Position numbers and translations under genes: made by a program
Assembly: GCF_001718835.1 (NCBI RefSeq)
Contig: NZ_CP013444.1
Span: 2,604,001 to 2,668,000 of the forward strand
DNA: 64,000 bases
From: Burkholderia cepacia
GTDB lineage: Bacteria; Pseudomonadota; Gammaproteobacteria; Burkholderiales; Burkholderiaceae
Direction: 5' to 3'
Shown: positions 1 to 7,551 of the stretch, one piece after another
Layout of the letters: each line of letters starts with the position of its first letter
Position numbering within the stretch: the first letter of the stretch is position 1
The notes under the pieces: model-generated
The model's database searches: none
Told to the model about the DNA's origin: nothing
The model's input: only the letters and a program-made list of their open reading frames with translations

Positions 1-2210
1 GCCGGCCGGCGGTCGGCCTCGTGCTGTCCGGCGGCGGCGCGCGCGGCTATGCACATCTCGGGATCCTGAAGGTGCTGGAGGACAACCGCATCCCGATCGA
101 CTGCATCGCGGGCACCAGCATGGGTGCCGTGGTCGGCGGCCTGTATGCGAGCGGCATGGCCGCCAGCGAGATGCAGAAACGGCTGTCGGAGGTCAATCTC
201 GCGGATATCGCGTTCGACGTGACGGACCGCGCGGACCTGCCGCAGAGCCGCCGCGAGGACGAGCGGCTGTACGCGAACGGCGCGACGCTCGGCTTCAGCG
301 GCAAGGGCGTGAAGGCGCCGGTCGGCCTCGTGCAGGGCAACCGGCTGCAGGCGCTGCTCGCGAACTGGACGGCCGCCGTGCCGACCAACCAGCCGTTCGA
401 CCGCCTGCCGATCCCGTACCGCGCGGTCGCGACCGACCTGCAGACGGGCCAGATGGTGGTGCTCGACCACGGCTCGCTGCCGCTCGCGATCCGCGCGAGC
501 ATGGCGATGCCGGGCCTGTTCGCGCCGGCCGAGATCAACGGGCGCGCGCTGGTGGACGGCGGGCTCGTCAGCAACCTGCCCGTCGACACCGCGCGGCAGA
601 TGGGCGCGAACGTCGTGATCGCGGTCGACATCGGCTCGCAACTGCGGCCGCTCGACGCGCTTGCGTCGCCTGCCGACGTGATGCAGCAGATGGTCGGCAT
701 CCTGATCCGCCAGAACGTGACCGCCCAGCGCAAGCAGCTCGGCGCGCAGGACGTGCTGCTCACGCCGGACCTCGGCTCGCTCGCGTTCACCGACTTCCAG
801 AATGCGAAGCAGGCGATCGCCGCCGGCGCGGCCGCCGCGACTGCGGCGCTGCCGAAGCTGCAGCGCTTCGCACTCACGCCGGAACAATATGCGGCGTACC
901 GCTCCGCGCACGCGCAGCCGCTGCCGCCGCCGATCCGGATCACCCGGATCGAGATCAAGACCTCCGGCGGCGTGCCGAAGCGGGTCGTCAGCAACGCGCT
1001 GCACGTGAAGCCGGGCGACACGTACGATCCGAACACCGTCAGCCAGGATCTGCTCGGGCTCACGACGGGCGGCAACTTCGAGAGCGTCACGCAGCAGATC
1101 GTGAGCCACGGCGACGAGAACGTGCTCGAGATCGACGCGCGCGAAAAATACTGGGGGCCGAATTTCCTGCTGTTCGGGCTCGGCATGTCGAGCAGCTCGA
1201 CCGACGAAGGCGGCTTCCGCCTGCACGTCGGCTACCGGCGCCCGTGGCTCACCGAATCGGGGCTCGAGTTCCGCGCGGACACGACGATCGGCAGCGACCT
1301 GCAATCGGCGCGCGTCGAATTCCGCCAGCCGCTGTCGATGGCGTACGGCGTCTATCTGTCGCCCTACGCGGAATACCAGCGCCGCTACGCGAACCTGTAC
1401 GACGACAGCGGCAACGTGAAGATCACGCAGTACCTGATGCAGACCGCGCGCGCCGGGCTCGATTTCGGCCTGCCGATCGCGCGGCTCGGCGATTTCCGGA
1501 TCGGCCTCGCGTATACGCACAGCCACGGTTCGCCCACCTACAACCTGCCGCTGCAGCTGCTCGACCCCGACGTGACCGGTCAGACGGCGCTGCTGTTCCC
1601 CAGCTACTCCGCGGACGCGCTGTCGGCCCGTGCGCGGCTCGTCATCGACCAGCTCGACGATCCGCTGTTCCCGCGCAAGGGCTATTTCACCGAGTTCCGC
1701 GTCGAGCGCTCGCTGGTGTCGCGCAACGGCGCGTCGTCGGATACGGTCGATACCAGGACCACCGACGCGCCCTACACCGAGATCTACGGCAAGGCGATGG
1801 TGGCGCAGCAGTTCGGCCGCCACAGCGTCAGCGCGACGATCGAAGGCGGCAAGAGCATCGGCGGCACCAACCTGATCAACGCGTTCAACTTCACGCTCGG
1901 CGGCTTCCAGCACCTGTCCGCGTATGCGGCCGACCAGCTGAACGGCGATTCGCTCGTCTACGGGCAGATGACCTACATGAACCAGCTGGCGACGTTCAGT
2001 TCGTCGCCCGTCAAGGCGCTCTTCATCGGTGCGAGCGCGGAGGTCGGCAACGTGTGGGCGGGCGGCGCGAGGATCGGCGGCGGCGCGCTCAAGCAGAGCT
2101 ATACGTTCTTCACGAGCCTGTCGACCGCGTTCGGGCCCGTCTACATCGGCGTGGCGCTCGCGCCGGGCGGCCGCCGCAACTTCTACCTGCAGCTCGGCCG
2201 TACGTATTGA
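1..2210 (+). CDS. Patatin-like phospholipase with C-terminal BamA-type barrel (type Vd autotransporter, PlpD-like), 5' partial
   Basis: The start lies before the window: the frame is already open from base 3 and the first possible start (GTG at 21) sits inside the oxyanion-loop motif. The patatin domain shows the glycine-rich loop LSGGGARGYAH, the nucleophile elbow GTSMG and the catalytic dyad Asp in DGGLVSNLP, so the hydrolase site is intact. A POTRA-like segment (around IRITRIEIKTSG) follows, then a long amphipathic beta-rich region of bacterial surface antigen type ending in an aromatic residue (LQLGRTY). This order matches the PlpD/type Vd secretion family, in which the barrel sits in the outer membrane and the lipase is surface-exposed or released. 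The lipid substrate cannot be told. It converges on the histidine kinase gene with only 36 GC-rich bases between. Confidence 0.9.
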   Translation, partial: RPAVGLVLSGGGARGYAHLGILKVLEDNRIPIDCIAGTSMGAVVGGLYASGMAASEMQKRLSEVNLADIAFDVTDRADLPQSRREDERLYANGATLGFSGKGVKAPVGLVQGNRLQALLANWTAAVPTNQPFDRLPIPYRAVATDLQTGQMVVLDHGSLPLAIRASMAMPGLFAPAEINGRALVDGGLVSNLPVDTARQMGANVVIAVDIGSQLRPLDALASPADVMQQMVGILIRQNVTAQRKQLGAQDVLLTPDLGSLAFTDFQNAKQAIAAGAAAATAALPKLQRFALTPEQYAAYRSAHAQPLPPPIRITRIEIKTSGGVPKRVVSNALHVKPGDTYDPNTVSQDLLGLTTGGNFESVTQQIVSHGDENVLEIDAREKYWGPNFLLFGLGMSSSSTDEGGFRLHVGYRRPWLTESGLEFRADTTIGSDLQSARVEFRQPLSMAYGVYLSPYAEYQRRYANLYDDSGNVKITQYLMQTARAGLDFGLPIARLGDFRIGLAYTHSHGSPTYNLPLQLLDPDVTGQTALLFPSYSADALSARARLVIDQLDDPLFPRKGYFTEFRVERSLVSRNGASSDTVDTRTTDAPYTEIYGKAMVAQQFGRHSVSATIEGGKSIGGTNLINAFNFTLGGFQHLSAYAADQLNGDSLVYGQMTYMNQLATFSSSPVKALFIGASAEVGNVWAGGARIGGGALKQSYTFFTSLSTAFGPVYIGVALAPGGRRNFYLQLGRTY

Positions 2211-2246
2211 TGCGCCGCGCGGCCGGCGGCCGGCGGCGGGCGCCGG

Positions 2247-3377
2247 TCACGCGGGCCAGCTGATCTCGAAGCGTGCGCCGCCGAGCTCGACCGGATCGAC
2301 GACCGCGATCCGGCCGTTGTGCGCATGGAGCACCTGCCGCGTGATCGACAGGCCGAGGCCGTAGCCGCCGGTGCGGCGGTCGAGGCGCACGAATGCGTCG
2401 AAGATCCGCTCGCGCTCGCTCTCCGGCACGCCGGGGCCGTCGTCCTCGACGAAGATCCCGATGTTGCCGTGGTCGATCGCGATGCCGACCACGATGCGCG
2501 AACGCGCGTACTTGCTCGCGTTGCGCAGCAGGTTGCGGATCGCGTACGACATCAGCCGCCGGTCCATCCTCACCCGCAGGTCCGACGCGATCGCGATGCG
2601 CGACTCGATCGCACGCTCCGGATACAGCAGCGCGGCGTCGTTGACCTGATGCTCGAGCCATGCGGCCAGTGCCGTCGGCTCGAGGTTCGACTGCAGCGAG
2701 CTGTATTCGAGCCGCGCGAACGTCAGGCTCATGTCGATCAGTTCCTCGAGCTCGGTCACGTCCTGCGCGATGCTCTCGAGCGCGCTCTGGTATTCGGCCG
2801 CGGAACCCGGCTCGCGCAGCATTTCCAGCGCGAAACGCACGCGTGCGAGCGGCGTGCGCAGCTCGTGCGAAATGCCGTTCGTCAGGTCGCGCTGCGCGGC
2901 GATCAGCCGTTCCATCCGCATCGCGAGCGCATTCAGCGTCCGCGCGAGCGGGCCGATGATCACGCTGTGCGATTCGCGCGCGCGCGTGTTGAAGCGCCCG
3001 CCGGTGAAGTCGATCGCGCGCTCGCGCACCATCACGAGATCCGACCACACCGGCCGCATCCACCGGTACGCCGCGAGCGCGGGTGCGGCGAACACGAACG
3101 CGAGCACGATCCAGATGTCGCCGGGCAGCGAATCGAACGCATGCCACACGACCTGCGGCGACAATTCGACGCATAGCGCAAGCGCCGGCACGAGCGCGGT
3201 CAGCAGCACGAGGCCGAGCAGATGCAGGTAGGTGCGTACGTAAAGGCGCGACCAGCTCGGAATGCGGTCGGCGCGCGTATCGGTCCACGCGCGGCGGAAA
3301 TGCAGCCAGCGCCATTTGACGTAGCGCAGCGGCGACAGGCGGGGCGCATCGGGATGCGCGGCGGGTCGTTTGATCAT
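2247..3377 (-). CDS. rstB: Sensor histidine kinase, RstB-like
   Basis: A 376-residue membrane kinase. Two hydrophobic segments (about residues 50-72 and 88-105) enclose a loop of only about 15 residues, so there is little periplasmic sensor. A HAMP-like linker is followed by the phosphorylation site ISHELRTPLAR (His171), the N box around Asn286 (NLLRNASKY), DDGPGVP near 312-318 and GYGLGLS near 338-344, so catalysis should be intact. It is the obvious partner of the RstA-like regulator at 5567-6286 on the same strand, but about 2.2 kb of foreign-looking DNA now separates them, so co-transcription is doubtful. The ATG at 3377 has only a weak ribosome binding site, fitting a gene that once depended on translation from upstream. 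Confidence 0.85.
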   Translation of the reverse strand: MIKRPAAHPDAPRLSPLRYVKWRWLHFRRAWTDTRADRIPSWSRLYVRTYLHLLGLVLLTALVPALALCVELSPQVVWHAFDSLPGDIWIVLAFVFAAPALAAYRWMRPVWSDLVMVRERAIDFTGGRFNTRARESHSVIIGPLARTLNALAMRMERLIAAQRDLTNGISHELRTPLARVRFALEMLREPGSAAEYQSALESIAQDVTELEELIDMSLTFARLEYSSLQSNLEPTALAAWLEHQVNDAALLYPERAIESRIAIASDLRVRMDRRLMSYAIRNLLRNASKYARSRIVVGIAIDHGNIGIFVEDDGPGVPESERERIFDAFVRLDRRTGGYGLGLSITRQVLHAHNGRIAVVDPVELGGARFEISWPA

Positions 3378-3951
3378 CGCGGGTCTCGGCTATCGGGTGG
3401 GGCGGACGCGGCCGGCCCGCGCCGGATGGGCAGCCGCGCCGGCCCGCGCAGCGTCAGTCCCACGCATGCTTTCTGTAAAAATAAAGAAACACAATCAATC
3501 ACTTAGCGATGGATTGGTGCACTTTTGCGCACCCATTCAAAAGCGCGAGTTTACCCCGACTGGCGTGTCGGTCATATCGTCGAGGTAGTACCTCGCCAGA
3601 TGTGTTTTATGGGAACTGTGCGAGCTTTCGGCCGCGCGCGCTGCGCGGGCTTTTTTCACTGATCAGAGCGGCGATTCGGGATCGGCTCGGCCGCCTTCGA
3701 TCGCCGAGTGCCTTCCGCCACTGCCAGGAACAAACAGCCTCCAGTCCTCTTGATCAGTGGCGCCGCACGGGGTGAGTACGATACTCAGTCTCCTCCCCAG
3801 GGAGTTGGCCGGGAAGCGTCGTTCGCCAGAAGCGTCGGTCGGACATTCAGACTTCAGCGACTCTCCGAGAGAGATCGTTCAGTCGCCCTCTCAAGTTTCA
3901 CGCCCAGTTGCCGTAGAGCCGGTGTGATCGCCCTATGTATTGAAATTCACT
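3378..3951. other. Gene-poor left end of the island between rstB and rstA
   Basis: About 570 bases without a gene I can support. Base composition changes from the G/C-rich host pattern to more AT-rich sequence near 3470 (a run of A/T around 3475-3500). It contains an orphan plus-strand terminator-like hairpin (3632-3656, listed separately). I saw no clear direct repeat or att-like sequence matching the right end near 5560. Confidence 0.5.
3632..3656 (+). terminator. Rho-independent terminator-like hairpin with no gene upstream
   Basis: CCGCGC (3632-3637) pairs with GCGCGG (3643-3648) around a short loop and is followed, after GC, by six T residues (3651-3656). No plus-strand gene lies between here and 3378, so it may end a small RNA or be left from a lost gene. 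Confidence 0.45.
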
Positions 3952-4356
3952 ATGAAACTCATAAATCGAAATTTCTTGCTTGCTGCAGTTCTTCTCTCCG
4001 CATCCAATCTCGCTTCGGCCCTCGATGATCGTTTGGTTGGTAACTGGCAGGGTCAGAGGGACAAGGATGGAAAATGTTCCTATATGTCGTGGACTATGAA
4101 AAGATCATTGGACGGCAAGTTCGAAATTGCATTCTACAAAAATCCTGAAAAGACTCAGCTTTTGAATGAGGAGCGGGGCCAGTGGGAAACAAAGGGCGAC
4201 AAGATTTCACTCATTACGGAGGGCGTTCCTACACCCGATGTCTACACCTACACTTTTACAGATAACGATACGGTTCATCTTTCGGCTATTGAGCGAGACC
4301 CTTCGGTCGATTGCATGGCCGATTATGAATTCACGGATCATCGGGTTAAACCGTAA
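3952..4356 (+). CDS. Small secreted protein of unknown function
   Basis: I chose the ATG at 3952 over the TTG at 3940 because it places a typical signal peptide at the N-terminus: MKLINRN, a hydrophobic core, then ASA before LDDRLVGNW. The mature protein is about 110 residues and beta-rich with a W/G pattern (VGNWQGQ, RGQWETKGDKISL), like small lipocalin-like or calycin folds; I cannot name a family. Two cysteines (in KCSYM and VDCMA) could form a disulfide in the periplasm. Codon use is clearly more AT-rich than that of the flanking regulators. It points away from the minus-strand membrane genes of the same island. It could be a periplasmic immunity or inhibitor protein, which is only a guess. 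Confidence 0.6.
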   Translation: MKLINRNFLLAAVLLSASNLASALDDRLVGNWQGQRDKDGKCSYMSWTMKRSLDGKFEIAFYKNPEKTQLLNEERGQWETKGDKISLITEGVPTPDVYTYTFTDNDTVHLSAIERDPSVDCMADYEFTDHRVKP

Positions 4357-4541
4357 AGATCACCGATACTCTCGGAGCGAGCGGTATACCTTCAGCAAGA
4401 AACGCTGAGTTGGTCGTGCCCCGAACGCCCGCTCCGGATCGCCCCCCGACCGTCACCGGTAGCAATGGCACGCATACCCGCTATTCATTGCCGCGACCGG
4501 ACATGTCAATCACACACTCCAGAATTTCTTGATAGCCCCGC

Positions 4542-4922
4542 CTACTTCGCTGTAGGCGCGGAGCGGAGATAGTCGGGCACCTCGCCAACTCGCGAATGCA
4601 GGCACGCGTAGACAAGACAGGAGGCCAGGAACAGAAACAGTGCACACGCAACGCCCCGCGCGATTCGTTCGACGCTTGGAATTTTCGTCAGCAGGAGACT
4701 GCCAAGCAAAACAAGTCCGACGCCACCGAAAAAAAAGTCTGCGGGGCCGTCTGCATCGCCAATTTCTAAGCTGTCAACGAAACTCAAGTAGCCAAAACTG
4801 ACAAGCCGATCCAACTGCCTCAGTGTTTCCACGTGCAGCAGTGTCGACACAATCACGGCGTATCCGATAAAACACGAGAGTGCGGCAGCCACAAGGAGGG
4901 CAACGGTCTTTCGAATCGACAT
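4542..4922 (-). CDS. Small membrane protein, last gene of a toxin/immunity-like array
   Basis: 126 residues from the ATG at 4922 (MSIRKTVALL). Longer upstream reading would overlap the preceding gene and run through unlikely sequence. It has about three hydrophobic segments (near 6-28, 64-80 and 88-106), so it is an inner-membrane protein. It begins five bases after the stop of the 118-residue gene, so the two are co-translated. I recognise no family. Small multi-pass proteins directly downstream of a toxin C-terminus are commonly immunity proteins. Base composition is AT-rich relative to the chromosome around it. Confidence 0.6.
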   Translation of the reverse strand: MSIRKTVALLVAAALSCFIGYAVIVSTLLHVETLRQLDRLVSFGYLSFVDSLEIGDADGPADFFFGGVGLVLLGSLLLTKIPSVERIARGVACALFLFLASCLVYACLHSRVGEVPDYLRSAPTAK

Positions 4923-4927
4923 AGCCC

Positions 4928-5284
4928 TCACCACGGAAAATAGAAGGCCCGCATTTTGGCGTAGCAGAAAACAAACTGAAGCGCTACCGCCACTGCGATA
5001 AGAAAAGCTAAGCGCTTCCACGTCACACGTACCGTAGCCACCGCTACACCACACACCGCGCACAACGTTGCAATGATCAGTGTATAAAATCGGCTTGCCA
5101 GAAATTCTGACGCGGGCGCGGCATAGTCCTCGCGATTCCTGTAGTGCCAAGTACCCGACTTCAACGCCAAGCCATCCAACACGACGGACGGCTTAAGAAG
5201 CAACTCCAGCGGAGGTGCGCCCGCCCCGATATAGCAGGCGACGAGCATAAGGACCATGGCAATCATGGCTTCTTTCAGCTTCAT
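4928..5284 (-). CDS. Small membrane protein coupled to a headless coding tail
   Basis: 118 residues from the ATG at 5284. The N-terminus is hydrophobic and carries LVAC, which fits either a first membrane segment or a lipobox. Two more hydrophobic stretches follow (about 65-85 and 90-108). The start codon overlaps the stop of the upstream tail in the tetranucleotide ATGA, a hallmark of translational coupling, and the next gene starts five bases after its stop. I see no known family. In context it is a candidate immunity protein for the toxin whose 3' end remains upstream. Confidence 0.6.
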   Translation of the reverse strand: MKLKEAMIAMVLMLVACYIGAGAPPLELLLKPSVVLDGLALKSGTWHYRNREDYAAPASEFLASRFYTLIIATLCAVCGVAVATVRVTWKRLAFLIAVAVALQFVFCYAKMRAFYFPW

Positions 5285-5484
5285 CGATAGCTTGGCTCGC
5301 CAAAAATATTAAAGACCGTGACACTGCTTGTACTCGGGATCGTTCTTACGTACTGAATGCACCAATCGCCCCATTCCTCTTCCGACATATACGAAAGCGC
5401 AGCCGCACTACGATTTCCGATGTAGGCGTCTCGCGCTTCAGGCGTCAAATTCCGCCAAAAGGGATCCCAAATAGCCTGACTTCT
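5281..5484 (-). pseudogene. Headless C-terminal coding tail, possibly of a polymorphic or type VI toxin
   Basis: On the minus strand one frame is open from just after a stop at 5485-5487 to the TGA at 5281-5283 and reads like real protein: WDPFWRNLTPEARDAY, then ALSYMSEEEWGDWC, ending GEPSYR. No ATG or ribosome binding site precedes its conserved-looking part. The stop overlaps the next start as ATGA, which shows that a longer gene was once translated into the downstream membrane genes. The 5' part is missing and the frame abuts the end of rstA. I interpret it as the last piece of a toxin or effector gene kept next to its immunity genes. The family is not identified. Confidence 0.45.
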
Positions 5485-5566
5485 TCATAGCCCTTTTTAA
5501 CCGCTATGTTGCTGCCCCCAACTGACACACAACACAATATATTAACAATCAACAACTTATGCACAT

Positions 5567-6286
5567 TTACTCGTCCCCTCCCCACGCGTGCTTGCTGAAC
5601 TGGTAGCCCTTGCTGCGGATCGTCTTGATCCGCTGCGGGTTGCTCGCGTCGTCGCGCAGCTTGCGGCGCAGCTTCGAGATGCGCCCGTCGATCGTGCGGT
5701 CGAGGCCGTCGAATTCGACGCCGCGCAACTGCAGCATCAGGTCGTCGCGGCTGACGACTTCGCCCGCATGGCACACGAGCGCCCACAGCAGGTCGAATTC
5801 CGCCGACGTCAGGTCGGGCGTGCTGCCGTCGGGCAGCACGACGGAGCGGTCGGTGCGGTCGATCGAGAACTTGCCGAACGCGTAGCGCTCGGGCTGCGGG
5901 GCCGAGCTGTCGGCCGCGCGCGCGGGCGCACGGCGCAGCTGGGCCTTGATCCGCGCGAGCAGGATGCGCGGCTCGACCGGCTTGTGCACGTAATCGTCCG
6001 CGCCGAATTCCAGGCCGAGCAGCTCGTCGAACGGCTCGTCGCGGGCCGTCACCATGATGATGACGCCGTCGTACTGCTTGCGCGCCTCGCGGCAGATCTC
6101 GAAGCCGTCCTTGCCCGGCAGGTTCACGTCGAGAATGACGAGATCGGGACGAATGGACAGGATCGCCGGCACCGCGGCGTCACCATGCAGCACAGTGTCG
6201 ACTTCATAGTCGTTCTTGCGCAGGTAGCCGGCGATCAGCGTGGACAGGCGGGTGTCGTCTTCGACGAGCAGGATGCGAAAAGACAT
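5567..6286 (-). CDS. rstA: OmpR-family response regulator, RstA-like
   Basis: 239 residues from the ATG at 6286 (a GTG at 6292 is the alternative). The receiver domain has the acidic pair (VEDD), the phospho-acceptor Asp53 (ILDVNLPGKDG), Thr80 and Lys102. The segment to about residue 120 resembles RstA strongly (LPGKDGFEICREARK). The C-terminal winged helix (about 135-235) is of OmpR type and ends in KTIRSKGYQF. It should bind DNA when phosphorylated by the RstB-like kinase now about 2.2 kb downstream. It is divergent from glutaminase (6510), with 223 bases between. Confidence 0.88.
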   Translation of the reverse strand: MSFRILLVEDDTRLSTLIAGYLRKNDYEVDTVLHGDAAVPAILSIRPDLVILDVNLPGKDGFEICREARKQYDGVIIMVTARDEPFDELLGLEFGADDYVHKPVEPRILLARIKAQLRRAPARAADSSAPQPERYAFGKFSIDRTDRSVVLPDGSTPDLTSAEFDLLWALVCHAGEVVSRDDLMLQLRGVEFDGLDRTIDGRISKLRRKLRDDASNPQRIKTIRSKGYQFSKHAWGGDE

Positions 6287-6509
6287 GGGCACACAATCGG
6301 TTCAACAGGGAAGCGGCGCAGGAACGGACAAGGTTCGGCAGCCGAAACGTACCGCATGATACTGCGCCTGCCGGATGCGCACCTTCTTGTTTCGAAAAAT
6401 GAGGGCGCAAAGGCCGACCGGCGGCGCATGGCGCTTGACGAATCGGCGCCGGGACGGTTCCATACGGGCTCGCCTGAATCCGGGCGCCGCGCCGCCCTCG
6501 CCTCACGCC

Positions 6510-7424
6510 ATGAATTACCAAACCATCCTCGAACGCATCCACACCGAACTCGCCCCCTGGATCGGCCAGGGACGGGTCGCCGATTACATTCCCGAGCTCG
6601 CGAAAGTGCCCGCCGACAAGTTCGGGATGGCCGTCGTGACACTCGACGGAAACGTTTGCACGGTCGGCGACGCATACGAGCGCTTCTCGATCCAGAGCAT
6701 CTCGAAGCTGTTCGCGTGCACGCTCGCGTTCCAGCTGCTGGGCGATGACCTGTGGGAACGGGTCGGCCGCGAGCCGTCCGGCAACGCGTTCAACTCGCTG
6801 GTCCAGCTCGAGAGCGAGCGCGGCAAGCCGCGCAACCCGTTCATCAATGCGGGGGCGCTGGTCGTCACCGACGTGCTGTGCCGCCGTTTCGTGAAGGCCG
6901 AGACGGCGCTCGTCGAATTCGTGCGGCGTCTGATCGGCACGAACGACATCGACTACGATTCGCGCGTCGCGCAGTCGGAGCTGCAGCACGCGGAGCGCAA
7001 CCGCGCGATGGCGCACTTCATGGCGAGCTTCGGCAACATGCAGATGCCGCCCGACACGGTGATCGATGCGTATTGCCGACAGTGCGCGATCACGATGAAC
7101 TGCGTCGAGCTGGCCAGCGCGGCGCTGTTTCTCGCGAATGGCGGTGTCGCGCCGGTGACCGGCGAGCGGATCGTCGACTCGAGTTCCGCCAAGCGGCTGT
7201 CGGCGTTGATGCTGACCTGCGGCACCTACGATGCGGCGGGGGATTTCGTGTATCGCGTCGGGTTGCCGGCGAAGAGTGGCGTCGGTGGCGGGATCGTTGC
7301 GGTGCTGCCGGGGGAGATGGCGGTTTGTGTGTGGGCGCCGGGGCTCGATGCCAATGGGAACTCGTTGGCGGGGACGTTGGCTTTGGAATGGTTGACGACC
7401 TATTCGGGGCGGTCGATTTTTTGA
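6510..7424 (+). CDS. glsA: Glutaminase
   Basis: 304 residues, the usual length of bacterial glutaminase A, which hydrolyses L-glutamine to glutamate and ammonia in the cytoplasm. The beta-lactamase-like SxxK motif is present (SISK, Ser63-Lys66), with NPFINAGAL, the DYDSRVAQSE segment and GVGGGIVAVLPG near the C-terminus. I start at ATG 6510 (MNYQTILERIH); in-frame sequence further upstream looks non-coding. It is divergent from rstA. Confidence 0.95.
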   Translation: MNYQTILERIHTELAPWIGQGRVADYIPELAKVPADKFGMAVVTLDGNVCTVGDAYERFSIQSISKLFACTLAFQLLGDDLWERVGREPSGNAFNSLVQLESERGKPRNPFINAGALVVTDVLCRRFVKAETALVEFVRRLIGTNDIDYDSRVAQSELQHAERNRAMAHFMASFGNMQMPPDTVIDAYCRQCAITMNCVELASAALFLANGGVAPVTGERIVDSSSAKRLSALMLTCGTYDAAGDFVYRVGLPAKSGVGGGIVAVLPGEMAVCVWAPGLDANGNSLAGTLALEWLTTYSGRSIF

Positions 7425-7551
7425 AGTGCGGAAGTCAAGCGCGACTGATCCGGCGCAACGGCGGCGGGTCGATAGCGGCGCGCGTCGGCAAGCGCAACGG
7501 AAAATTCGCCCTTCGGCAGCTTCCAATGTGCATCGGTCGGCACCGATCACC

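Noticed and set aside
3378..5566. Insertion sequence or integrase behind the rstA-rstB island
   Set aside because: No transposase or integrase reading frame and no clear terminal or target-site repeats seen by eye.
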